A DNA stretch of 64,000 nt from Alisma plantago-aquatica (Eukaryota > Streptophyta > Magnoliopsida > Alismatales > Alismataceae), in assembly GCA_963693085.1 (NCBI GenBank), contig OY856414.1, forward strand, positions 264,901,501-264,965,500, in the 5' to 3' direction. Below the pieces are notes generated by a model, which did not search any database, was not told the DNA's origin, and was given only the letters and a program-made list of their open reading frames with translations. A program made the translations under genes and the position numbers. This document shows, one piece after another, positions 1 through 11,380 of this stretch (within the stretch, counting starts at the first letter, position 1; each line of letters begins with the position of its first letter).

Positions 1-64
1 ACCTTAATTGGATTGAATGGTTGAAACCCTAAATCGATTGAGTCAATTTCTAGTTGAATGGCTC

Positions 65-725
65 AAACAGTCTCAAGATCGTTTGAGATCAAATGGTCTC
101 AAGACTGTTTGAGGTCAAGAGGACTCAAGACCGTTTGAGGTCAGGTGATGTCATAAGTTGTATGATGATCCAACGGTCTCAATTTGATGGTTTCAACATT
201 GGAGGGTCTATTGATTACAATCTCTAATCGATTGAATGGATCAGAACCCTAGTTGAGGGAATCAATTTCAAAGGTTGATGATTCAGTTTCAAGACCGAAT
301 GGAGGATTCGGTTTCAAGACCGAATGGAGGAATTGGTCTCAAGATCGAATGAATTTTATTTCAAGATTGAATTGATGATTCGGTTACAAGACCGAATGGA
401 GGATTCAGTTTCAAGATTGAATTGAGGATTCAGTTTCAAGACCGAATGAAGGATTCGGTTTCAAGACCAAATGGAGGAATTGTTCTCAATATCGAATGAA
501 TTTGATTTCAAGATTGAATGGATGATTCGGTTTCAAGACCAAATGAAGGATATGGTTTCAAGACCGAATGGAGGAATTGGTCTCAAGATCGAATGAATTT
601 GATTTCAAGATTGAATGGATGATTCGTTTTCAAGACCGAATGGGTGGATTTAGTTTCAAGACTGAATGGGTTGATTCGGTTTCAAGATCGAATGAGTTGA
701 TTCAATTTACAATTGGCCAAAACCA
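65..725 (+). repeat. Dyad-symmetric repeat cluster in 5' LTR (about 25-bp units)
   Basis: Imperfect direct repeats of about 25 bp built on TTTCAAGACCGAATGG alternate with GATTCGGT or GATTCAGT. A typical unit, such as 306-325, reads ATTCGGTTTCAAGACCGAAT, with 7-bp inverted arms (ATTCGGT/ACCGAAT) and a 6-nt centre. At 65-150 the related form CTCAAGACCGTTTGAG occurs. No protein is encoded; short open frames across it are chance products of the repeat. Confidence 0.85.
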
Positions 726-1180
726 TTTAAGGTCAAGGTACTGCAAGACCGTTTGAAGGTCTAATACCTCAAAACCATTTAAAGGTTTAATTGATTCCAA
801 TCTTGTAAGTACAATCAACCCCACAATTGTTGATGATGTTTGTCAAAGGTAATTACAATGGTTTTACCTTCAAGGTACTTAAGTGATTAATATCTTTTGA
901 GTGGTTAACCTTTGATGCTTATAGAAGCAATAACTCAATATACTATTTCATCCCTTCATTCAAGTTGATTTAACCTAATCTAATCAAGTTTGAAGTAATT
1001 AACATCCTAGAGAGGATGAGAGAGAGAGAGGAATTCATACATGTAAAATAAACATGTAATGATTAAACCTTAACACTCTCAACATGAATAAAATATGAAA
1101 TTAGGGTATGATTCTTGATAAAGAGATCATGTAACCCTAATTGAGAAGGTTGAGGAATCCTAACCCTAATCTAGGGAAAT

Positions 1181-1345
1181 GGAGAAACCCTAATTGAGGG
1201 TGATGTCATGAGAAACCCTAATTGGGGGTGATGTCATGAGAAACCCTAATTGAGGGTGATGTCATGAGAAACCCTAATTAAGGGTGATGTCAAATGAAAC
1301 TCTAATACAGAGATGTGATGTGAAACCCTAATCGAGGGTGATGTC
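1181..1345 (+). repeat. 28-bp tandem repeat carrying telo-box motif, 5' LTR copy
   Basis: AAACCCTAA occurs at 1185, 1213, 1241 and 1269, exactly 28 bp apart, each followed by a TTGAGGGTGATGTCATGAG-like segment. A fifth copy lies at 1323 outside the regular period. AAACCCTAA is the plant telo-box known from promoters. Confidence 0.9.
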
Positions 1346-3289
1346 AAGTGAAACCTTAATAGTATTGTGAAATTCTAACCTAAGGTGATGCTATATAATG
1401 AAATATGAAACCTTGATATGAAATCCTAACCCCGATATAGGGTAAAGGTATGTGAAGCCCTAATCTTGGGTAATATGTTGACAAACCATAACCCTAATTT
1501 GGGTAATGGGATGAGTATTCCTAATTGACATGAAGTGGGAAATCCTAGCTCGAATGAAGAAATAGTGATGTTACTCTTACATTGCATAGTGTTGAAATGT
1601 AATTGATATAACTGTTATCATGTGCACTAATCATGCAGGTATCATGAGATGTTAGACATAGCCAGGTATGAGCTATGATATTTTATTATTGGAATTGTTT
1701 TATGGGCCTTGTGAGCCATAATATTCTTTGTTGCCTATTAAGAAGTAACAAGAGATCAATGGGCTTTAAGAGCCATGTGAAATAGCGGTACTGCAAAGTA
1801 TCATGTTTATCTTGGTTAGATGACCTGAAGATGTTAGTTACATAATAAGTGGTAACTAGTGTTCTTGATGAATTGAGGGTTTGAATACCCATATTCCATA
1901 ATCATGATGATGAGATGTTAAGGGATGAGAATACCCTGATGTGACAAGGGATATTGAAATCCCAATGTTTTATAAAGCTTTGAAAAGGACTTGATAGAAG
2001 TAGTACTCATTCTTTGTAGCATTTGTTATAATGAATTATATTTTGAAAACATGATTGATGCTAAAAGAATATGGAAATGTACTTAATTAATCAAGTGAAA
2101 TCGTATCATGTAGAGCCATGGCCATAGATCCATCATCGTCAGTAGTTTGGTGATGGTGAAACAAGTTTTCCTACGGGAACTCCTGGAGGGCATACTATTG
2201 AGTATGTGGGGGTTATGGGTGTGAATATCCTTACGCCCTAATGGAGGAATTGATGTAAGGTAAACATTAAATCTCTTAATCCTTCATTATATATGCCGGC
2301 ATGGATGTATCACTAATCTCCCAAATGTCGGGATGGAGAGACACAAGATGTCCTGCATTTGGTCCTCACACTGACTAAGGAAGATGAGGTCATGGGAATC
2401 CAGCTCTTCCATTGACCTATGTATGGTACTGATTTCGATTCCGCAATGGTTGGTTGGAGAATGAGTGGTATACCTCATCTCCTCAGGGCTTAAGTATGAT
2501 TGTAAAATGTAATCAGCTGTGTAGCGTATTTGCTTAAGGTTGAAATATGAGAATCACTTATTGATGATACCTTACTTAGCATATCTTAGATAGATAAATG
2601 TTATACATGTTCTTCATATTCCTTAATGGATAAATGACATACTGATTTACTTTGAAAAAGAACATTGCTCTTATATGCTTAGATAATTGAATTATCTGTT
2701 GTTGAATACTTATGAATCTTCTTCTCAGTTTTATTCTACTAAACTGCAATAATAATATTTTCTGGCAGAGAGTTATATCTCTCGCTGGGACAATTTCAAT
2801 TGTCTCACCCCCGTGGGATTTAACTTTTTATTTAAACGCAAAAGAAGAAGCAGAAACTCTATAGTAGCGGAAGAACAACAACAGCAACAGTAGTAGGGAC
2901 AACAGTGACATCCAGGTGGAGACATTGGTTGTCATATTTGTATATAGAGTCCTATGTGTCATTTCTGTACTCTCAGGTCCTCAGAGTCAGTAGTTAGTTT
3001 AATGAACCGATCTGAGATTTTGGCTTGATGCCTCAATGTTTTTATGCTACCTATGTATGTTTTTAACAGGGCAGTTATTGTATGTGATCCTCAAGAAGGA
3101 ATGGTATAAGACATGTACTTGCGAACCAGGATGTAATAGAATTACTTTGGTTCTTTTTGAAAGATTTTTCCAATGTATGGATCTCTTTGTAAAAAGTTTT
3201 AATTTTTAGCAATTTTCAGTAATTCCACTGTTAACAAACGCTTCCGCTTAAGTAAATCATGTTCTTGAGAGTTGGATGCCACAAGTTTA

Positions 3290-3308
3290 GTCATATTAGA
3301 GCTCTCGG
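3290..3308 (+). other. Probable primer binding site, tRNA-iMet-like (degenerate)
   Basis: Seven bases after the LTR end the sequence reads CATATTAGAGCTCTCGGTT, which resembles the usual plant primer site TGGTATCAGAGC with several substitutions. Position supports the call; the match is poor. Confidence 0.45.
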
Positions 3309-3418
3309 TTCGCTGAGTCTACAGAGACATAGGATTAAGGTTGTTGAGTATGTTCTTGTGTCTTCCAGTAATCTGATAGTGTCTTCTGCTCATATAGGAG
3401 GAGGAGAAGAACTTAAAG

Positions 3419-5227
3419 ATGTATGGATCACACGAAGAACATGTTGCGGAAAGTAGCGTTGCTGCACTAAGAAGAGGTGCAAGGGACCAAGCTAGGGAAG
3501 AACCAAAACCTGAACATCCCTAACTTAATCAAGTTGCACTGGAGAATCCAGCCTTCCATGATCTGTTTGGGAAGTTCATGGCAACCATGACGCATATGGC
3601 GGATAGGAAGCCACCACCTGCACCTAGGGAACTAGCTCATCATGAAGGATAAGGCACCGGCAAGACTTTTGAACGACTTCTCCGGGTTGGGGCCACAGAT
3701 TATGCTGGAACAGCTGACCCAGCAAATGCAGACATGTGGCTGACTGAGCTGGAGAAGGCCTTCAAAATCCTTAATATTCCAGAAACTGAGAAGGTTAGAC
3801 ATGTAGTGTACCTTCTTAAAGGGAGTGTTGGCCACTGGTGGACCATATAAGAGGGAAAGAGGTCAGGTGTTGAGATTGGATGGGAAGTATTCCGATGAGA
3901 ATTTGTCAATAGATACTTTGCTAAGATGTTTCTAGATGAGAAGATCTCTCAGTTTGAGAGGTTAAGGCAAGGACCAATGAACATTATTGAGTATGAAGCT
4001 AAGTTCATGGAGCTTTTGCGGTTCTGTCCGCATATGGCAGCTAGTGATGAAGAGAGAATTCGACGTTTCGAGAAAAGGTTGAATGTTGATTTTACCACTT
4101 CTGTGTCTACTTTGGAGAACAGGGAGAGGTTTGCCACTTTTGTGGAGTCCTTCAGACGAATAGAGAAGTCTGTGATCGAGAAGTGACAGACCAGTGGTAA
4201 GAAGGTGTACACTCAGTTTCAAGGACAAGGGTCCAAAAGTTTTAAGAAACTGAGATTTTCTGCACCAATAACACCACCAAGATTCAATACCCAGACACAA
4301 TGGATGTCAAGTAGGGGTAGAGGATGTAGTCTACCACCAGAAGGAGCCCACAACTCAGCATCAATGTCGGTAACAGGACCACCCAGGCCACAGTCAGGGA
4401 ACAGAGGTTGTTTTATATGCAGAAAGATGGGGCATTTGATGAAATATTGTCGATCTAGAGAAGCAAGTGTGACTCAACCTCAGAGGCAGAGTCATCAAGG
4501 CTCTCAGAGGCGACAGTTTCCGAGTGGTGCTAGAGGATGTGGACAAGCATCCCAAGCTGGATCGTCGGCACCCAAAAATCGAGAACAGGGTCAACTGCAA
4601 GCAACAGCGAGATTCTATGCGATGAATCAACCCGAAGCAATGGTCGACCCACGGATTGTGACAGGTCAAATGGAACTGTTTTATTCTGATATGTCTACAT
4701 CCTACTTCGTATCTGTTTTAATTGATCCGGGTGCTATGCATTCCTTTATCACTTGAAGAGTGATCCATGACTGCAACATGACTGTCAGGCATAGATCAGA
4801 TAGTATGTTATTAGAAACCCCTTTGTTGGGATCTACAGTGCTGCAGGAGGTGTGCTCTCCCTGCATTCTTTCCTATTCTGAACATCGCATTCATGTGGAT
4901 CTTATACCACTTGAGATGTACGGGTTAGATGTAATTATTGGAATGGACACCTTAGAAAAATATAAGGTTATCTTGGATTGTTAGTCCAAGCAAGTTGTGT
5001 TCACACATAATAGTGACACGTGGATCTTTCAGGGAGATAGAAAGATTCTTCCAACCTGTCATGTGTCAGCTATGGTAGCTGAAAAGCTGATGAGACAAGG
5101 ATGCTTTGCATTCTTGGCACCTGTGGTAGATACTACAACGGAGAGTTCTAATCTTTCTGAAGCTCCGATAGTTAGGGAGTTTGAAGATGTATTCCTTGAG
5201 GAACTTGCAGGTGTACCTCTGCCCTGA
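3419..5227 (+). pseudogene. gag and protease part of Tekay gag-pol (broken by stops)
   Basis: The frame opens at ATG 3419, about 135 bp after the LTR. The gag core (about 3660-4180) is followed by a CCHC zinc knuckle at 4409-4450 (C-X2-C-X4-H-X4-C, complete). The aspartic protease region follows at about 4690-4984. Its active site reads IDPGA, so the Ser of the usual D-S/T-G-A triad is Pro. Premature stops in this single frame lie at 3521, 3650, 3848, 3896, 4184, 4754, 4982 and 5225, with no frame change. The gag would form the particle and bind RNA, and the protease would cut the polyprotein; neither can now work. Several stops sit where CGA or CAG is usual in the family. Confidence 0.9.
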
Positions 5228-6520
5228 GAGATTGATTTTGAAATTAATCTAGTCCCGGGAATGCAACCAATAGCACAAACACCATATAGAATGGCACCTG
5301 CTGAGATGGAAGAGCTCAAGAAACAGCTGCAGGAGTTACTTGAGAAAGGTTTTATCTGACTGAGTACTTCACCATGGGGTGATCTGGTTCTTTTTGTTAA
5401 GAAGAAGGACGGATTGATGCAGCTATGCATTGATTACAAACAGTTGAATAAAGTAACCATAAAGAACAAGTATCCTCTTCCGAGGATCGATGACTTGTTT
5501 GATCAGTTGTGTGGTGCAACTATCTTCTCTAAGATAGATCTAAGGTCAGGATATCATCAGTTGTGTATCAAGGAGAGTGTCATACCTAAGTCTGCCTTTA
5601 GGATAAGGTATGGTCACTACGAGTTCATAGTTATGTCATTTGGACTAACTAATGCACCAGCTGCATTCATGGAACTCATGAATAGAACCTTTTGACATTT
5701 TCTTGATCAGTTCATAGTAGTCTTCATAGATGATATCTTGATATATAGTAGAAATGCTCAACAACATGAGCAACACCTCTGTCAAGCTTTGACTTTGCTA
5801 AGGGAGCATAAGTTGTATGCTAAGTTTAGCAAATGTGAGTTCCGGTTACCAGAAGTTTCTTTTCTAGGACACATAATATCTGCCTCAGGTATCTGTGTTG
5901 ATCCTAAGAAGGTAGAATATGTCTTGCAATGGGAACAACCAAAGACACTAACGGAGATATGTAGTTTCTTAGGATTGGCAGGTTATTACAGGAGGTTCAT
6001 TAATAACTTCAGTTCTATAGTTTTACCCCTAACCAAGTTGACCAGGAAGGAAGTTCCTTTTATCTGGAATGACAAGTGTCAACATTCTTTCCAGCTGTTG
6101 AAAGAAAGGTTAACAAGTGCATCTGTGCTGGTGTTACCTGAGCAAGGGAAAGGGTACATAGTTTTCTATGATGCATCTAAGAATGGTCTAGGATGTGTGT
6201 TGATGCAGGATAATCAAGTGATTTCTTTTGCTTCTCGACAGCTTAAGAAACACGAGGAGAATTATCCAACACATGATCTAGAGCTAGCTGCATTGGTTCA
6301 TGCTTTGAAGATCTAGAGACATTATCTCTATGGAGAGACATTCCATATTTTCACATACCATAAGAATCTAAAATATATCTTCTCACAACATGAGCTAAAT
6401 ATGAGACAACGTCGATGGATGGAGTTAATCAAGGACTATGATTGTACAATTGATTATCATCCAGGGAAGGCTAATGTAGTAGCTGATGCACTAAGTAGGA
6501 AAACATCGTCACCAGCCTTA
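5228..6520 (+). pseudogene. Reverse transcriptase and RNase H part of Tekay pol (broken)
   Basis: It continues the frame of the gag region. Reverse transcriptase spans about 5285-5900, with the fingers region around [13 protein letters not shown], the [11 protein letters not shown] block, and the catalytic box FIDD at 5723-5734 intact. RNase H follows at about 6150-6500, with the FYDAS motif and a REL-like [13 protein letters not shown] block. Premature stops lie at 5357, 5693 and 6314; the first two look like CGA to TGA changes and the third like TGG to TAG. There is no frameshift. Function lost: copying element RNA to DNA in the cytoplasmic particle. Confidence 0.92.
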
Positions 6521-8077
6521 GACAAAGCACAGTTGAACTCCCTAGTGTGCTCTAAAAGATATATGCTTATCTCCTTGAGGAAAAACAATATACAGCTTAA
6601 GGTATCATTGTTAGCCAGGCTGTTAGCTGAGATGCAAGTAAAACCTACTCTGAGACAACATATTAAAGAAGCACAGCAAGTTGATATTGTGGTTCAGCAG
6701 ATCAGGTCAGAGTATGGTAGTGAGAAACGGGATGGCTTTCATGAGTCAGAGGATCAGGTAGTCTGTTACCATGGTAGGATGGTACTACCTGATGCCAAAG
6801 ACTTAAGAAAGTTGGTTTTGGAGGAAGCTCATTCTTCGATGTATGCAGTGCATCCAGGAAGCACTAAAATGTATCATAACTTGAAAGATATGTATTGGTG
6901 GCCAGGATTGAAGAAGGACGTAGTTGAGTTTGTTATGTGGTGTCCAGTGTGTCAGCAGGTTAAAGCTGAACATCAGAAGCCCGCAGGAACAATGCAACCT
7001 TTGCCTATACTACAGTGGAAATGGGATCATGTGACCATGGAATTTGTGGTTGGTTTGCCTAGAACAACCAAAGGTCATGATTCCATATGGGTGATAGTTG
7101 ATAGGTTGACTAAGACGGTACATTTCCTTCCTATCAAAACAACTTACACTGCTGAGAAGCTTATACAAATATATATAGATGATATAGTGTGGTTGCATGG
7201 GGTTCCTGTTACTATTGTTTCTGATAGAGGTCCCCAGTTCCTGAGTCATTTTTGGGAATGACTACATAAAGCTTTCGGTACACAGTTAAGGTTTAATACA
7301 ACCTTTCACCCACAAATAGATGGACAATCTGAGAGGACCATACAAACCTTGGAGGATCTGCTTAGGGCATGTGTCCTCCAGTTTGCAGGAAGTTGGGATC
7401 TACATCTGAGCTTGATAGAATTTGCTTACAATAATAGCTATCAACATAGTATTGATATGGCACCATATGAAGCATTATATGGTAGACGTTGTAGATCTCC
7501 TTTATGTTGGTACAAAATAGGAGAATATCAATTTTTGGGTCCTGAGGTTGTGCAGCAGACAACTGAGAAGATTAAAGTAATACAACAATAGTTAAAGACT
7601 GCACGGGATAGATAGAAGTCGTACACCAATAAACGACGAAGACCTTTAGAATTCCAAGTTGGAGACAGAGTATATCTCAAAGTCTCACCTTGGAAAGGTG
7701 TCCTTATATTTGGAAGGAAGGGAAAGTTAGCTCCTAGATTTATGGGGCCTTATCCAATCATTGAACGGATTGGAAAGGTAGCCTATAAGCTGGAGTTGCC
7801 ACCTGAGTTGCATAAGTTGCATCCATTGTTCCATATCTCCATGCTGAGAAAGTGTCATCATGACACAGAGTTAGTTTTGCAACTTGTGGAGGTAGAACTA
7901 AATGATGATATATCATATGTTGAAGGACCTGTGATGATCCTTGGTAAAAGAATTAAAAAGATGAAAAAGAAAGACATATGTCTTGTGAAAGTTCTCTGGC
8001 ATCATCGTGGCATTGAAGAAGATACGTGGGATCTAGAGGAAGAGATGAGGAGGAACTACCCTTCTCTTTTCTCTTGA
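6521..8077 (+). pseudogene. Integrase and chromodomain part of Tekay pol (broken)
   Basis: The same frame continues. The integrase zinc domain ([12 protein letters not shown]) lies at about 6840-6965 and the DDE core at about 7020-7400. The first catalytic Asp, normally in a MDF context, reads MEF (Asp to Glu), while the second, in VSDRGPQF, is kept. A GPF/Y-like segment (MGPYPIIERIGKVAYKLELP) starts at 7742. A C-terminal chromodomain at about 7910-8070 reads YVEGPVMILGKRI and then LVKVLWHH, with YPSLF at the end. Premature stops are at 7259, 7589 and 7613; the natural stop is at 8075. In chromoviruses this domain directs integration to particular chromatin (family knowledge). Confidence 0.92.
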
Positions 8078-8098
8078 TGATTTCGGGGATGAAATCTC

Positions 8099-8116
8099 TG
8101 TTAGGGGTGGATAATT
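8099..8116 (+). other. Polypurine tract of the Tekay-like element
   Basis: TGTTAGGGGTGGATAATT lies 20 bp after the pol stop and directly before the 3' LTR start TGTAACATCC. The purine run AGGGGTGG is the probable plus-strand primer. Confidence 0.65.
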
Positions 8117-9519
8117 TGTAACATCCTTGACTGGGTTATGCTTTAACCCTAGATGTTTTGCTTAATAAATTTAATTATATGTTTGCTATTATCTTTTGAA
8201 AAGTAATTAAGGCTCAATAGGAACTTATGTTTCAATTTTAGTCCTTTTTGAATAATGTTGAAACAATGTTTTGCATGTTTTGGACTAAAGTGCAAATTAC
8301 CCAAGTTGAGGAGTTAACTTGCAAATGTTTCATGATAAAATGTTCCTCAAATGTTGAGGTATCATAAGAATGAGAATGATGCAGAGGTATGGCTTGTGAT
8401 AGCCTGAGTACCAAGAAAGAGCTTGTTGAGCAATGTTTGTGCATTAAAACCTAGTTTTGGTGTAATGTGCAATTTACCCAAAACCTAGGGTTCAATATGA
8501 AAAATACCACTTCTAGAGAGTCCCTCATGTTTCTTGTAATCATGTATAGAAAACAAAATGAGAGGGGCGTCTCATTTGAATCACTTTGGAGGAGAGAGAA
8601 TCTTGATATTAAAATAATTAAGATTTAAGCATAATTGAAACCCTGATTCAATTTAATGCAAAAATAAATATTTTAATGGGAGTGCCCTTCAACCAAATAT
8701 GTGAAGGTTGAATTTGGATAAGAGTGGACGTCCTTGTTCCTTGAAAAGGCCACGAAAATATCCTAAGTGAGTGGAGAGCCCACTCACATTAGTAAACTAA
8801 AAAGTAATATCCACTCAATTTTGGATATTATTATTATAATGGTTAAGGTGCTTAATTGCTTTTCTTTTAATTCATGGATAAAGAAGAGAAATTAGAAGGT
8901 GGGGAAGATGGCTTTGCATGCAAGTAATTGAGGGGGAGATGTGGCACCAATTTTGGGAATTTAAAAGATTATTATAAGACTTTCTCTCTCATTGGAATTT
9001 CCTTATAAACATCTCATTTCCAACCCAAATGAAAGGCTTTTTTGATCCCTTTTTCTTTCCTTGATTTGGTTGAACACAAGGGAGCTAAGGAGCAACAAGA
9101 GGACGTGCCCCAGCCTGTAGGTAAGCTCCATAGTTATTTTCAACCTTGATTTCATGGTGGAAATCGAAAATCAATGCTTGATTTCTTCTTTTCTCCATTC
9201 AATCTTCAATCCTAGCCATTTCTTTTCATTCAAAAGCTTGAGGACGGACCTTAGGCAGTTGATAGAGTTTCATTCACCATTGGAGACGTGGATCATGAAG
9301 CTTGTATTCAAGTTTAAATCCGGGTTATATAACTTGAACCCTTAAATGTTGTTATTGCTTGCAATTTATTCAACTTGTGTTGAACCTTTCTACTCTCTCA
9401 ATTTCCTTTTAATTAGTTATTGAAATCCCCATAAGAAATGCAACTAATTTCGGAGGTTCAAAGCTTGAAGATGATGATGTCATCTTAAGCACACACCTCA
9501 ACAAAAGAAAGGGTAAACA

Positions 9520-10680
9520 GTTTTCACAACCGATTGAGTTAATTCAGTTTCAAAACCGAATGAGTTGATTTGGTTTCAAGACTGAATGGGCAATTGAACC
9601 CAAGACCGAATGGGCAATTGAACCCAAGACCGAATGGGTAATTTAGTACAAAATCAAATGGGTAATTTAGTAAAAAACCGAATGGGTAATTTAGTACAAG
9701 ACCGAATGGGTAATTAATTACAAGATCAAATGGGCAATTGAGTTCAAAACCAAATGGATAATGGATCTCGAGATTGAATGGGTAATTTGAACTCCAAAAC
9801 TGTTTGAGGATAATTGTTGAAGTGAATGATGGAGATCCAATGGTTCAAATTGAATTAAATTTAATGGATCCAAGAGTGGGTGATCCATTGATTACTAACC
9901 TTAATTAGATTGAATGGTTGAAACCCTAAATCGATTGAGTCAATTTCTAGTTGAATGGCTCAAACGATCTCAAGACCGCTTGAGATCAAATGGTCTCAAG
10001 ACCGTTTGAGGTCAAGAGGACTCAAGACCATTTGAGGTCAGGTGATGTCATAAGTTGGATGATGATCCAACGGTCTCAATTTGATGGTTTCAATATTGGA
10101 GGGTCTATTGATTACAAGCTCTAATCGATTGAATGGATCAGAACCCTAGTTGAGGGAATCAATTTCAAAGGTTGATGATTTAGTTTCAAGACCGAATGGA
10201 GGATTCAGTTTCAAGCCTGAATGAAGGATTCAGTTTCAAGACCGTATGGAGGAATTGGTCTCAAGATCAAATGAATATGATTTCAAGATAGAATTGATGA
10301 TTCGGTTTCTAGACCGAATGGAGGATTCAATTTCAAGACCGAATGGAGGATTCAGTTTCAAGACCGAATGAAGGATTCAGTTTCAAGACCGAATGGAGGA
10401 ATTGGTCTCAAGATCGAATGAATTTAATTTCAAGATTGAATGGATGATTCGGTTTCAAGACTGAATGAAGGATTCAGTTTCAAGACCGAATGGAGGAATT
10501 GGTCTCAAGATCGAATGAATTTGATTTCAAGATTGAATGGATGATTTGGTTTCAAGACCGAATGGGTGGATTTGGTTTCAAGACCTAATGGGTTGATTTG
10601 GTTTCAAGACCGAATGAGTTGATTTGATTTACAATTGGCCAAGACTGTTTAAGGTCAAGGTACTGCAAGACTGTTTGAAG
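9520..10680 (+). repeat. Dyad-symmetric repeat cluster in 3' LTR
   Basis: This matches 65-725 but is complete on its left. It has three blocks: 9520-9800 with CAAGACCGAATGGGCAATTG units of about 24-25 bp; 9965-10050 with CTCAAGACCGTTTGAG; and 10170-10670 with units built on GATTCAGTTTCAAGACCG. Many units keep the ACCG/CGGT inverted arms. Confidence 0.88.
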
Positions 10681-11100
10681 GTCTAATACCTCAAAACCAT
10701 TTAAAGGTTTAATTGATTCCAATCTTGTAAGTACAATCAACCCCACAATTGTTGATGATGTTTATCAAAGGTAATTACAATGGTTGTACCTTCAAGGTAC
10801 TTAAGTGATTAATATCTTTTGAGTGGTTAACCTTTGATGCTTATGGAAGCAATAACTCAATACACTATGTCAACCCTTCATTCAAGTTGATTTAACCTAA
10901 TCTAATCAAGTTTGAAGTAATTAACATCCTAGAGAGGATGAGAGAGAGAGGAATTCATACATGTAAAATAAACATGTAATGATTAAACCTCAACACTCTC
11001 AACATGAATAAAATATGCAATTAGGGTATGATTCTTGATAAAGAGATCATGTAACCCTAATTGAGAAGGTTGAGGAATCCTAACCCTAATCTAGGGAAAT

Positions 11101-11380
11101 GGAGAAACCCTAATTGAGGGTGATGTCATGAGAAACCCTAATTGAGGGTGATGTCATGAGAAACCCTAATTGAGGGTGATGGCATGAGAAACCCTAATTG
11201 AAGGTGATGTCATGAGAAACCCTAATTGAGGGTGATGTCATGAGAAACCCTAATTGAGGGTGATTTCATGAGAAACCCTAATTGAGGGTGATGTCATGAG
11301 AAACCCCAATCAAGGGTGATGTCAAATGAAACTCTAATACAGAGATGTGATGTGAAACCCTAATCAAGGGTGATTTCAAG
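11101..11380 (+). repeat. 28-bp telo-box tandem repeat, 3' LTR copy (expanded)
   Basis: AAACCCTAA starts at 11105, 11133, 11161, 11189, 11217, 11245 and 11273 (period exactly 28), with a variant AAACCCCAA at 11301 and a further copy at 11355. The 5' LTR has only four regular units, so unit number changed after insertion or differed by slippage. Confidence 0.92.

Larger units (their letters stand above)
1..3283 (+). repeat. 5' LTR of the Tekay-like element (3' part only)
   Basis: Aligns with 9898-13456. It is shorter by about 276 bp, mainly because it has four instead of eight 28-bp telo-box units near 1185-1290 and lacks about 141 bp present at 12370-12511. It ends GCCACA, the same terminus as the downstream copy, where homology stops exactly. 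Confidence 0.92.

Noticed and set aside
11101..11380. Interstitial telomere repeat
   Set aside because: Only one AAACCCTAA box occurs per 28-bp unit; there is no run of AAACCCT units, so this is a telo-box tandem repeat and not telomeric DNA.
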